Below, one piece after another: positions 1-11,350 of a stretch of DNA of 64,000 nucleotides. The notes under the pieces were generated by a model. That model searched no databases, was not told where the DNA came from, and was given only the letters and a program-made list of their open reading frames with translations. A program made the translations under genes and the position numbers. Where the stretch lies: NCBI GenBank assembly GCA_014871385.1, contig CM026426.1, positions 59,558,084 to 59,622,083 on the forward strand, written 5' to 3'. Source of the DNA: Ceratodon purpureus. Its lineage: Eukaryota > Streptophyta > Bryopsida > Pseudoditrichales > Ditrichaceae. Each line of letters opens with the position of its first letter. Position 1 is the first letter of the stretch.

Positions 1-33
1 GAACACACCATAGATGAATTTGTCTAACCCGGC

Positions 34-155
34 TTTGACCCTAAGAAATATGGAACGCTCAAAATCTGTATTGATTTCCGAAAATTTAATGCCGCAACCA
101 AAAAGGACCACTAGCCCCTACCTTACATGGAAGAAATTATTGACGAAGTATCATG
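34..155 (+). pseudogene. Ty3-type reverse transcriptase fragment
   Basis: One frame reads FDPKKYGTLKICIDFRKFNA followed by ATKKD, a TAG, PLPYMEEIIDEV. This is the first conserved block of Ty3/gypsy reverse transcriptase (the [VI]DFRKLNAATKKD..PLP region). The frame breaks shortly after and nothing else of the element is visible upstream because the window starts here. A ~35-bp piece just downstream (about 162-195) recurs in inverted orientation near 46,340-46,375, at the ragged left edge of the older Ty3 element, so the two may come from the same family. Confidence 0.7.
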
Positions 156-269
156 CTACAAAATATGCCATATTTAACTATTTCTGGACTGTCCAGAGTC
201 CAAAATTAAGTTATCACCTATCATAGACCTGATAAATTTAGAGCATTAGCGTAACAATGTATGGGAAGA

Positions 270-715
270 ACCGTCGTGGAGGGGCTCAGAAGTATTCATC
301 ACGGGACCTCTCGACACCGAACTTGACCAAGATATAAGTACATTGCGAGCGAGATATAAAAGAACAGAGGACATTTGGGCTCCAGAGTATGTGTCACGAG
401 ATCCCCCGATAGCAAACCTGACCCAGATAATTATATGTACATTGCGAGCAAGGAACGGAAAACAGAAGAGATTTCGGCTCTACAATATTCATCACGGGAT
501 CCCCAGCAGCCAACTTGACCGAGATATATGTACATTGGGTTTAGGATAATACAAAAGAATAGAAGAGATGGGGGCTCAGAAGTATTCATCGGGGGATCCC
601 GCGATATCAAACTTGAACGAGATATTTGCACATGGCGAGCGAGATACAAAACAATAGAAGGCATGTCGGTTGAGCATTGTTTTGTCACGGGATGCCCCCA
701 ATATCAAACATGACC
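270..715. repeat. ~95-bp tandem array containing degenerate palindromes
   Basis: Five related units begin near 283, 376, 473, 570 and 664, each with a GGCTCAGAAGTATTCATC-like segment, then a degenerate GGGATCCC palindrome, then a segment like AACTTGACCGAGATAT and TACATTGCGAGCGAGATA. Spacing is 93-97 bp. Another partial unit lies at about 1,075-1,135, with a clean palindrome at 1098-1115. Open frames over this stretch arise from the repeat and are not credible genes. Confidence 0.75.
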
Positions 716-839
716 AACATATTAGAAATGGGAAGCAGATTCGAAACACATCTACAGAAATGAAATATCATTGACAGGAGGAAGGCAGGTATTACACGGA
801 AGCCTGACGATCCTTTAGGCATGGATGAATTCGATGTCA

Positions 840-1250
840 TTAACAGAAGATCAAGAAGAGAATTAACTCAGACGAACTCGTTGTGGGATCTCCTGATGTC
901 GTACCTAAACAGCACATAGGATCTCCGATCAAAAAACTTGTCTTCCTATACGTTTGCTAACGCAGATTCCATGGCTATCTTGGGAATGGTTCTACTCCTC
1001 GGATCCATGATCCACGACGAAGTTGCATACACCATTGCATCAACAGTGACCCACAGAAGAGAGGAAGAGATGTGGGCTCGGAAGTACTATACTATTCATC
1101 GGGGGATCCCGCGATATCAGAGTTGAATGGGATATCACATGGCGAACATACAATCAGGTACAGGGCCTGCGGGCTCGAAAGTATTTTTCACACAATACCC
1201 CAATATCAAACATGACCGACATATTATACTGTGAAGCAGATTTGAAACTA
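840..1250. repeat. Diverged duplicate of the 3' end of the DUF7869-like gene
   Basis: The stretch around 845-1,070 aligns by eye, with many substitutions, to about 2,350-2,590. Shared landmarks are GATGTCGTACCTAA versus GATGTCGTTCCTAA, GTTTGCTAACGCAG versus GTTTGCTAAAGCAG, GGAATGGTTCTA, and ACAGTGACCCAC versus ACAGAGACCCAC. The CATATTATACTGTGAAGCAGA motif also appears at about 1,219 and 2,238. The region looks like an old segmental copy of the gene end, with a later palindrome-bearing repeat next to it. Confidence 0.6.
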
Positions 1251-1810
1251 TTCTAGACTTGCTACTACTAAATTTATTCTAAACCATGGAAATATTAGAA
1301 CACGAAATATACAAATATGAAAGCATCAAATGAAACTCTGTTTTTTATTCAAAGCAACTCTGTTTTGAAGGCATTCGATTCAAAAAATAGTTTACAACCC
1401 ACACGGGGGACACTTTCGGCAAGAGTTACAAAAAGATGAAAGTGATTTATTTTTACATCTATGGTTACCAAACATCGTAGGATATAACGGTCTTGCTAGC
1501 TACTTGCTAAAGTCTCCTCCCGATATCTGAGCTGATTAGCAGCAAGATGTTAAACATGTGGAGTATATGGAAGATGCCTGCAAGTTCAGGAGCAAAGAGA
1601 AAAAGAGGATCATAAGGTATGAAGTTTAGGGTTTAAAACTGACAAGTGCAGGTCAAAAGCACGGACTCATCCTGTTGACACTCACCACAAACTCAGCATC
1701 AGGCAATGGAATTCTGCGCAAGACATACAGCAACCATAATCTATTACTATGAAAACATCAAACAAAGGGGGAGGTTAAGGGTTACGAGGAGATAACATTT
1801 CACCTCGTCA

Positions 1811-2146
1811 CTAATGTGGTGGGCTCCCCAAATCCCCGCTCTCCTCCTCATTTGAATCAGCTATAGAAAAGACCTCCCCGGAGGTGAGGGGAAACTTGAT
1901 GTCGGAAGCGTTCATAATCTCCACTTGCTCTAGACCATGTGCAAGAGTCCAAACCCACTCCACGCCAGGCTGCATTAGGCGTGCAATGCGGTTCCACGGG
2001 GGAATGGCTACGCCTCGACCACAGGCGCGTTCCACCGCCATAAACCACAGACGAAGCTCCTCCACTCCTTGTGGGAAAACAACCGGCTCCCACTCGTCTG
2101 GCGGGTAAGTTGACACCCTAAAACCACCGCCCGCCCTCCTCATCAC
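1811..2146 (-). CDS. Hypothetical protein or 3' exon, unrecognised
   Basis: This 111-codon minus-strand frame encodes an acidic, Trp-rich sequence (contains PPDEWEPVVFPQGVEEL and PPWNRIARLMQPGVEWVW, then an EEESGDLGS tail). Codon use and GC content resemble the downstream minus-strand gene rather than the surrounding AT-rich DNA. The reading frame stays open upstream of the first ATG through a TTCTAG that could be a splice acceptor, so it may be the last exon of the DUF7869-like gene or of a separate gene. I do not recognise the family. Confidence 0.35.
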   Translation of the reverse strand: MMRRAGGGFRVSTYPPDEWEPVVFPQGVEELRLWFMAVERACGRGVAIPPWNRIARLMQPGVEWVWTLAHGLEQVEIMNASDIKFPLTSGEVFSIADSNEEESGDLGSPPH

Positions 2147-2435
2147 GGCAAATGAACTAGAAGCAGATGAAACGCAAGGGAAACTGAAGTTGGAACAACT
2201 ATTTCGTCGCGCTAAGGAACTTATGCTTATGAGGGGGCATATTATACTGTGAAGCAGAAATGAAACTCATATAGAAACAAACATCATAGACACGAGGAAG
2301 GCAGATATTACACGGGGATGAGAAACGGTCAAGCAGTGATGACTCTTATTTCTTTAATAGAGAATGAGGAAGACAGGTGACTCAGACATAATCATCGAAG
2401 GATGTCCCGATGTCGTTCCTAAGTGGCATAGAAGA

Positions 2436-5400
2436 TCATAGATCAACTACGTTAGCTCTCTCTAAGTTTGCTAAAGCAGTCTCCATAGCTTTCTTAGGAA
2501 TGGTTCTAGTAGACGGGTCTTTGATTTTTGACCAAATTTGAAACAAAGCTGCACCAACAGAGACCCACTCCGGAGCACGCGTCTCTACTACCCACTTAGC
2601 AGACCAACAGTTACGGTATTTCAATGCAAGGTCTCTTTCCACACTACGAGGTTCCCAAAATTGAATTAAAAATTTCCCATGGTTTACATGGCCTTCCTCT
2701 CTGCATACAGCAGTCGCTGCTCTTCCCTGCCATACAGGACAAATGAGTGGATCTTCAGGTCTCAAAAGAACCCAGCTGCCAGGCCGAATATCACGCCACG
2801 GGTTGAAAGGACTCTCCGGAGCTTGGTTTGCTGGGCCACAATACGCTTCTGGTTCCTCATCCTCAAGAGTCACATCCTCAAGTAAAAATTGTAAAAATCT
2901 TGGGCGCGGTACTTTGTTGGATACGGCCCTCCAGTCATGGCTTGGCCAGAAACCCTCTAACAATTCAGGATTTGTCACTGTCAGAAGCTTATCAAGCTCA
3001 GACAACAAACGAGTCCAGTAGTCAACATAAGGCCCAAAAGCTGCTGCAAATCCCTCGCATTTTGCCATTCCATTTTTCTAGTACTCAATGTACTTTTGGA
3101 GTCCGCACTTCATGAATTTCTTGTTCTCAGTAGCTTTGGCTGCGGTCTCTCTCGCCTTCACCTGATTCCCAGTAGATTTAGGAACCTCACTTCTCCACAT
3201 AGGTTTGAACGGAACCGGCTTTGATAAGCCATGAGGAAGTTTTGGGCCGCCATCCATGTTTTCATTCCACAATCGAATAGGGGGTCTGCTGAGGGGTAGC
3301 CATTGTGCGTCGATGGCTGATTTCTTGTACCTCATAACCGGCCAACCATCATCGTCCACATAAAACTTGAAAAGGTGCATCTCTCGAAGTCCAATAAGGC
3401 CTGCTGCACCACTACTTTGATAGCCTTTGATGAAAGACTTGATGTCTGCAACCTCTTGAATGAACTCCGGCATTAATGACAACTCCTGGGACTGCATGAA
3501 GGCCCTCATTAGATCCGCAAGAACAAACGTATTCTTGCTTTTTAATGCCTTCGACAAATGGCTAAAATAAGCGTCAATATCTTCGTGCGTATGACCCACT
3601 AGTAGAAATCCAGCCTGAATTTCCTTGAAAACACCCCGTGCAGTCAGCAGGGAGAGAAACGCCATGAGATATTGGTTCTTGTTATCTTTGGCGGAGTTAT
3701 TGAGCTGAAGGTATAACTTCCTTGGTAAAGGTTTCGACCCTTGGACATCGGGGGATCCCTCGATACGCGGTAAAATGTTGAGGCACCTAGACTTCCCCCT
3801 CAACAATGTCTCGAACAATGAGTTTTGCGGGGGGTACTCAAATAGTTTCCCAGACTCCCAAAAGGAGGGGCCTTCCAGTCGACGGAACAGCCTCAGCCAA
3901 CGACGATATTGTGGCGTTAGAATCTCCTGGCCAACAGTGAGGACAGTAATGTGCATAGGCGCCATCCCCGTGCCCATGTGAAACAATACCAGTGACGTTC
4001 ATAGGAAGTTGGCCCAAACCTTGAGTAGCCTTTGTTGTAACCCGCATCCGGGGAAGGGCGGTTTTTGCAGTATCCATCTTGTCATGAATGATGCACAGAA
4101 TCTCACTAGGATTGCGCTTTGATTCTTTGCGCCATGCACCATACAGACGACAACAAGAGGCTTGGTGAGCAAGATGCTCCTCCCGTTGCTTCACGAAGTC
4201 AACATATTCTGGACTTCCGTTAGCTGACTTCAGAATGAATTCTTGAAGTTGGTCACATGTCAAGCATTTCGCAAAGAACTTCCAACCGGTTTGAATGCGA
4301 TATTGTTGAAGAGTGAACTTCTAATTCTACTAATTGTAGACTGGCTCACTGTAGGCAGATCTAATGAAACATTTGTCTGCAAAGCACCGGAACGTCCAAA
4401 TGGCTGGTGAGGCAAAGAAAGAGACGCACGCAAGCGAACAAGCTCAAAGTATTACACGACAAATTAAGACAAATCACCGAAGACAGGAAAAAGAGTTATA
4501 TATTGCATGAAGTAGGTAGAGTGCAACGATACTATAAGACAGAGATCGGACTGTCAATACGAAAGTAACCTCTATCGAGAGATCTCCTGATGCAATGACA
4601 CTAGAAGACACGCGAAGCAAAGACTCGTACCTCATTGGCGTCAGCCATCACTCGCTTCCAGTTGTTGCCTGCTAGAAGATATTTCAGAGTTTCCACTCGT
4701 CCATTTCCGATTCCTCGCATTTGATGGGGCATCTGATCTGCATTCTCGTCTACAATAGCAGCAATAGTACCCATGACTTGAACTGTTCTGATCCTCGGTC
4801 GGTTGTAGCCCTTGTTTCCATGCGCTGTTGATAGAATCCCTTCGTTGTATCTTTGGACATAGCTATGAAAAGTTGACTTGGGAACTCCGTGAATAAGATA
4901 CCACGCAGTCGCACAAACCTCCAAACTATGCAGCGTCAAGTACTTCCTCCCACGGTCACCGTCGACTGAATGCATCTGTCCACCCGCCGCAATCCCGTAT
5001 TCAGTCTTCCATGAAAGGATTTCGAATAGAATTTCTTACGCACTATTAGTGTGAGCACCTGGGGAAACGTCTGACAGCAATGCTTCGAGCAGCATCGTTG
5101 GGAGCTAACCTTCTTCACTTCAGCATCCGCTGTCTTTGTATTGTACAGCAAAATTTTCTCATCTGCTTTTGATCTCCACACTATAAACCGGTAAGGTGCC
5201 TTCCGTCTGCCTCCAAGGTGCTCTTGCGGATCTACCTCCATTGGGATTCGGGAGAAGTGCTCGACTGTTGACCGAAGAGAAGGGCCGTCCGGGAATTTGC
5301 ATTCAGATATCAACTAACGCTCATTACTCATTATGGCATCAGTGACTCCGACAAAGACGTCGAGGATTGTCACTCCAATGTATCCCTCGCCCAATCTTCC

Positions 5401-5919
5401 GTCTCGAAAATACTCCTCCGGTTCTGAGCAGAAAACTCTACCGGAGGCTATAACCGCACCCGCAAGGTCCAGCCTCTAAACTTCCAGACCAATCCAGGAT
5501 TGTTGACGAACGTATTCAACATCGTTTATGGGAGGATCCTGCAACAATGCAATCGCATCACCAGCTCTCCAAAGGACTGTTCAATTCAAAGCATCCCTCA
5601 AAACGCTGCAGCCTCTCTGGCGAGGTTCGAGGAAGAGGTCCTCTGCGTCCGACACGATGCTTGATGGTCGCACAAGAATAAATTTTGACGAGCCAGGTGG
5701 AATGCAAACTCCAAGCCACTGCCTAGAAGGATTAACGTCGACAATAGATCCGATTCCAACATCTCCAAAACGGGGGACGACAAGTTTTACAGACTGCCCG
5801 GGTCGAAGCTCATTACTACGAGCAGTTAATTCCTGAGAGAAGTCGTAACGGGAAGGTCCCACAGACGGCATCTGGAAACCGTCATTGTCACTGACAGAGT
5901 CCATTTTGAAGAGAGCCAA
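2436..5919 (-). pseudogene. DUF7869-like (putative DDE/RNase H-like) protein, broken
   Basis: Five minus-strand pieces (5919-4936, 4975-4601, 4263-3838, 3986-3078, 3068-2436) read as successive parts of one long protein. The first contains LRPGQSVKLVVPRFGDVG and a Cys/His-rich QRCCSKHCCQTF. The second has LTLHSLEVCATAWYLIHGVPKS and ends at a plausible donor GAG|GTACGA (4631/4630). The third has KCLTCDQLQEF upstream and IIHDKMDTAKTALPRM. The fourth has KLYLQLNNSAKDNKNQYLMA and GFLLVGHTHEDIDAYFS, the signature block of the DUF7869 family. The fifth has an RPGSWVLLRPEDP SH3/BAH-like stretch. Spaced Asp and HTHxDID motifs recall DDE or RNase H-like nucleases, so a transposase role is possible but inferred. 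Breaks: TGA at 5581-5583, TAG at 5476-5478, 5314-5316 and 3078-3080, plus frame changes near 4,970 and 3,880-3,900. A palindrome at 3746-3765 lies inside the coding frame. The intron model is uncertain. Confidence 0.6.
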
Positions 5920-6110
5920 AGAAGTATCGGGGGATCTCTCGATGAGGGTCTAAATTCTATTGGATCGAGGGATCTCTCGATGAGGGTCTCTCGATGAGGA
6001 TCTCCAAAGAAGTATGGGGGGATCTCTCGATGAGGGTCTAAATTCTATAGGATAGGGGGATCTCCCGATGAGGGTCTCTCGATGAGGATCTCCAAAGCAG
6101 CATCGAGGGA
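5919..6110. repeat. ~86-bp tandem repeat rich in GGATCTC palindromes
   Basis: Two near-identical units (about 5,919-6,005 and 6,006-6,092) and part of a third begin AAAGAAGTAT and carry GGGGGATCTCTCGATGAGG, then TCTAAATTCTAT, then a second GAGGGATCTCTCGATGAGG and GTCTCTCGATGAGGATCTCC. Each unit holds two to three copies of the GC-rich palindrome core. The array lies directly upstream of the ATG at 5919 of the minus-strand gene, so it sits where that gene's promoter or leader would be. Confidence 0.8.
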
Positions 6111-7317
6111 TCTCTTGATGAGGGTAGTTGGGTCTACTAAGAAGCAGCCTCCTCCTCGCCACCCCGGTTCGTACAGTAAAATTACTGTCCGTACAGCAAA
6201 ATTTCCACAAAAACACGGAAATCACATAAGTGCAGTTCATTCCACCAACATGCAACATGCAAGGGTTAATCTTAACTAAAAATTCCCCAATTACTTTGCA
6301 AATTCTACATAACCCGCGGAGAACCACATGAACAATTCTACTTACAATAGGGGATCCCGCAATGAATCACATGATCAACACATGTAACGTGTACAGGAGA
6401 TAGAACACACCATTCAAGAGCAATAAAATAAACCCGATGGACAAAAGATCTTCCAAGGAAAGACCGAGATCATACCTGCGCTCCCTGCGAATGTAATCGG
6501 CCGCTCTAAACACCCGAGCAGGTGCTCCCTCCGCCTCCTCGAATGCTTCTCGGGCACCTCAATCCCATCCTCGGTCCCCCGCAAACCTTCAATCTCAGGT
6601 TCTACCACCCGTCTAAGGTTCTACCACTTGTCTACGACATGCAATGTTGCAGGAAACTCGTACTCTGAAACGCGCCAATGAAACAACTCTGAGGAGACTG
6701 CTCTTAATTCATGTGAATGAATCAGGAGATGGCGGTCCAGCAGAGAATTCAAATGGAGAATCCCCGCCAATTCAGAAGGAGGAAACAAGATCAAGCCCTT
6801 CAGGTTTGAATTCGAAGGGAATATACATGTCATGATGCATAAACCATCCAACAGTACTTTCGTGAGGGTGGTTTCCATTTCATGATGCAGCGCCACTCGA
6901 TCTGTCCCCCTTACTCCTGTAGGAGTGTCCATATCATCACCTGGTCCACTATTGTACGATAGTCGCTCTTTACGAAGGACCAAGATGTATTTTTTATGTC
7001 AAGATCTGTTACATAAATAGCCACTCTAGGGCATGATTTATTAGACTCACGTACCACGTCCTTTAAGCAACATATACAATATTTACATACAGTAATGTCT
7101 ATAGAAACACTAAATTTGTACTGAATACCATTCAGTTGTACCTAATATGCTTCCAATGCGTACACGTTTATGTTCCCACACTTTTCATGGAAGTGCTGGG
7201 GTGTTAGATGCTTCTTTGAGTTTGAGCTTGAAGGTTCAGGGTTCAAGGTATCAAGGTTCAGGGTTTAAGGGTTAGGGTTAAGTGTATAGGGTTTATCTAT
7301 TTCTGAATTTTTGAGGT
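6111..7317. other. No convincing gene; telomere-like scraps near 7.25 kb
   Basis: Short frames here (for example 6621-6983 minus, 120 codons) show no family features I can support. A palindrome relic lies near 6,341-6,355. At about 7,232-7,297 there is a cluster of GGTTCAGGG, GGGTTTAAGG, GTTAGGGTTA and TATAGGGTTTA, reminiscent of degenerate plant TTTAGGG telomeric repeats, immediately before the satellite begins. Confidence 0.4.
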
Positions 7318-10300
7318 CACATAAATCTTTGGAGAGTCTATCTAAATTACACACCATTCAAATGTTTTTTTTTTTTTTTTTTAAAGTCACATAAATCTCA
7401 CAAGAGTCAATTTAATTTATGGTGTCTTGAAGTAAATGACAAGCAACACCAAATGCCCGTATTTGGCATTTATAAACCATTCGAATGTTTTTTTTTTTTT
7501 TTATTGAAGTCACATAAATCTCAAGAGGGTCAATTTAATTTATGGTGTCTTGAAGTAAACGACAAGCAACACCAGATGCCCCCTTTCAGCATTTACACAC
7601 CATTTGAAAGGTTTTTTTTTTTTTTTTTTTTTTGAAACCACATAAATCTCATGAAGGTTAATTTAATTTATGGTGTATTGAAGTAAACAACAAGCAACAC
7701 CAAATGCCCCCATTTGGCATTTACACACCATTCAAATGTTTTTTTTTTTTTTTTTTTGGAAGTCACATATATCTCATGAGGGTCATATTAATTTATGGTG
7801 TCTTGAAGTACATGACAAGCACTATCAAGTGCCCCTATTTGGCATTTACACACCATTCCAATGGTTTTTTTGTTTTTTTTTTGAAGTCACATAAATCTTG
7901 AGAGGGTCAATTTAATTTATGGTCTATTGAAGTAAACAACAAGCAACACCACATGCCCCCATTTGGCATTTACACACCATTTGAGTGTTTTTTTTTTTTT
8001 TTTTTTTTTCTGAAGTCACATAAATCTCAAGAGGGTTAAATATAATTTATGGTGTATTGAAGTAAACAACAAGTAACACCATATGCCCGTATTTGGCATT
8101 TATACACCATTCGAATTTATTTTTTTATTTTTTTTTGAAGTCACATAAATCTCATGAGGGTCATATTAATTTATGGTGTCTTGAAGTAAATGACAAGCAC
8201 TACCAAATGCCCCCATTTGGCCTTTACACACCATTCCAATGTTTTTTTGGTTTTTTTTCTGAAGTCACATAAATCTCGAGAAGGTCGGTTTAATTTATGG
8301 TGTCTTGAAGTAAATGACAAGCACTACCAAATGCCCCCACTTGGCATTTACACACCATTCTAAAGTTTTTTTTTTTTTTTCTTTGAAGTCACATAAATCT
8401 TTAGAGGGTCAGCTTAATTAATTGTATATTGAGGCAAACGACAAGCAACACGACATGCCCCAATTTGGCATTCACACACCATTCGAAAGGTTTTTTTTTT
8501 TTTTTTTTTTTTAAGTCACTTAAATCTCGAGAGGGTCAACTTAATTTATGGTGTCTTGATATAAATGACAAGCACTACCAAATGCCCCCATTTGGCATTT
8601 ACACACCAATCCAATGTTTTTTTTTTTTTTTTTGAAGTCACATAAATCTCGAGAGGGTTAGTTTAATTTATGGTATATTGAAGCAAACGACATGCAACAC
8701 CAAATGCCCCCATTTGGCATTTACAAACCATTCCAATGTTGTTTTGGTTATTTTTTGAAGTCTCATAAATCTCGAGAGGGTCAATTTATTTGATGGTTTA
8801 TTGAAGTAAACGGCAAGCAACACCACATGCCCCCATTTGGCATTTACACACCATTCCAATGTTCTTTTTGTTTTTTTTTTTTTTTGAAGTCACATAAATC
8901 TCGTGAGGGTCAAGTTAATTAATGGTGTATTCAAGCAAACGACAAGCAACACCACATGCCCCCTTTTGGCATTTACACACCATTCGAAAGGTTTTTTTTT
9001 TTTTTTTTTTTTTGAAATCACATAAATATCATGAAGGTTAATTTAATTTATGGTGTAATGAAGTAAACAACAAGCAACACCAAATGCCCCCATTTGGCAT
9101 TTACACACCATTCCAATCTTTCTTTTGTTTTTTTTTTGAAGTCACATAAATCTTGTGGGGTGCAATTTAATTTATGGTGTCTTGAAGTAAATGACAAGCA
9201 CTACCAAATGACCCCATTTGGCATTTACACAGCATTCCAATGTTTTTCTGGTTTTTTTTTTGAAGTCACATAAATCTCGAGAGGGTCAGTTTAATTTATA
9301 GTATATTGAAGCAAACGACCAACAACACCACATGCCCCCATTTAGCATTTACACACCATTGGAATGTTTTTTTTTTTCTTTTTTTTTTGAAACCACATAA
9401 ATCTCATGAAGGTCACTTTAATTTATGGTGTAATGAAGTAAACAACAAGCAACACCAAATGCCCCCATTTGGCATAAACTCACCATTCAAATGGTTTTTT
9501 ATTTTTTTTTGGAAGTCACATAAATCTCATGAGGGTCATATTAGTTTATGGTGTCTTGAAGTAAATGACAAGCACTATCAAGTGCCCCCATTTGGCATTT
9601 ACACACCATTCCAATGTTTCTTTTGTTTTTTTTTTTGAAGTCACATAAATCTCGAGAGGGTCAGTTTAATTTATAGTATATTGAAGCAAACGACGAGCAA
9701 CACCACATGCCCCCATTTGGCATTTACACACCATTCGAAAGGTTTTTTTTTTTTTTTTTTTTTTTGAAGTCACATAAATAGGGTGAGGGTCAATTTAATT
9801 TATGGTGTCTTGAAGTAAATGACAAGCATTACTAAATGCCCCCACTTGGCATTTACACACCATTCCAATGTTTTTTTGGTTTTTTTTATGAAGTCACATA
9901 AATCTTGTGAAGGTCAATTTAATTTATGGTGTATTGAAGCAAACGACAAGCAACACCACATGCCCCCATTTAGCATTTACACACCATTCGGAAGGTTTTT
10001 TTTTTTTTTTTTTTTGAAGTCACATACATCTCGTGGGGGTCAATTTAATTTATGGTGTCTTGAAGTAAATGACAAGCACTAACAAATGACCCCATTTGGC
10101 ATTTACACACCATTCTAATGTTTTGTTTTTTTTTTCCTGAAGAGACATAAATCTTGTGAAGGTCAATTTAATTTATGGTGTATTAAAATAAACAACAAGC
10201 AACACCAAATGCCCCCATTTGGCATTTACACACCATTCCAATGTTTTTTTTTTTTTTTTTGAAGTCACATAAATCTCAAGAGGGTTAATTTAATTTATGG

Positions 10301-10405
10301 TGTATTAAAGTCAACAACAAGCAACACCAAATGCCCGTATTTGGCATTTATACACCATTAAAAAGTTTTTTTTTTTTTTTTTTTTAAGGCACATAAATCT
10401 CGTGA
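7318..10405 (+). repeat. ~125-bp T-tract satellite array, left part
   Basis: About 25 head-to-tail monomers. Each has AAATGCCCCCATTTGGCATTT (an inverted repeat AAATGCC/GGCATTT), TACACACCATTC, a run of roughly 10-25 T, GAAGTCACATAAATCTC, GAGGGTCAATTTAATTTATGG, then TGTCTTGAAGTAAATGACAAGCAC. Length varies mainly with the T tract. The apparent proteins full of Phe runs are translations of the T tract and are not genes. The array stops inside a monomer at CTCGTGA (10405), where plastid DNA begins. Confidence 0.95.
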
Positions 10406-11159
10406 CAATCGACTTCATTAGTTCTTCAAGATTTTCAAATAGCTCGATACCAAGCTTTGGCTTCATTACAATACATGCTATTTTTACTTTTTCTTCCCTG
10501 GGGATTTTCTATTTCTTTTAAAATTTGGTTTTTAGAACCTTGGCTTAAATTTTGGTGGAATACTTATCAATTTCAAATTTTTCTTAATTCCTTTCAAGAA
10601 GAAATAGCATTAAAACAGCTACAACAAATAGAAGAACTTGTTTGGTTAGATAAAATAATGGTAAATTCTTTAAAAGAAATACACTCACAAGATCTTAATA
10701 TAGAAATTCATCAAAGGACAATTCAGTTAGTAAAAACATATAATGAAAATAGTTTAAATATTCTTTTAAATTTATTAACAGATCTTATTTGTTTTATTAC
10801 TTTAAGTGCCGTTTTTATTTTAGGTAAACAAAGATTAGCTATTTTAAATTCTTGGATTCAAGAATTATTTTATAGTTTAAGTGATACAATGAAAGCTTTT
10901 GTTTAAGTGATACAATGAAAGCTTTTTTATTCTTTTATTAACAGATTTATGTATTGGATTTCATTCACCTCATGGCTGGGAAATAGTTATAGGTTCTTTT
11001 TTAGAACATTTGGGATTTGCTTATAATAAAAATATAATATCTTGTTTTGTTTCAACTTTTCCAGTTATTTTAGATACTGTTTTTAAATATTGGATTTTTC
11101 GTCATTTAAATCGTATATCTCCTTCTATTGTAGCCACTTATCATACAATGAATGAATAA
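10406..11159 (+). pseudogene. cemA: cemA, 5'-truncated and frameshifted
   Basis: CemA is a plastid inner-envelope protein needed for proton extrusion and inorganic carbon uptake. The frame from 10406 reads [19 protein letters not shown] then the hydrophobic [10 protein letters not shown] segment; the N-terminal part is missing because the insertion begins here. A 26-bp direct tandem duplication (10875-10900 and 10901-10926) introduces a stop at 10903-10905 (GTT TAA). The C-terminal part resumes with [20 protein letters not shown] and ends at TAA 11157-11159. Returning to frame also needs loss of one T in the T run after the second copy. Confidence 0.9.
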
Positions 11160-11350
11160 AAAATAAAATTTAATAAAAAATAGTTTTTTAAGTTATGGTT
11201 AGTTTTTTAATTTCTACGTTAATAATATAAAGTAGAATACTTTTGATTTATCATCTTCATTATTACTATAATGGGCAGAGTTATAAATAAGGATCACTAG
11301 TATAGCTAAATATCCTACTCATGAATTTTTTTAAAGAGAATAATTGAATT

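Noticed and set aside
7453-10082. Many short frames encoding Phe-rich peptides ending in FGIYTPF-like motifs
   Set aside because: They recur with the satellite period and their Phe runs come from the T tract; the frames differ between monomers.
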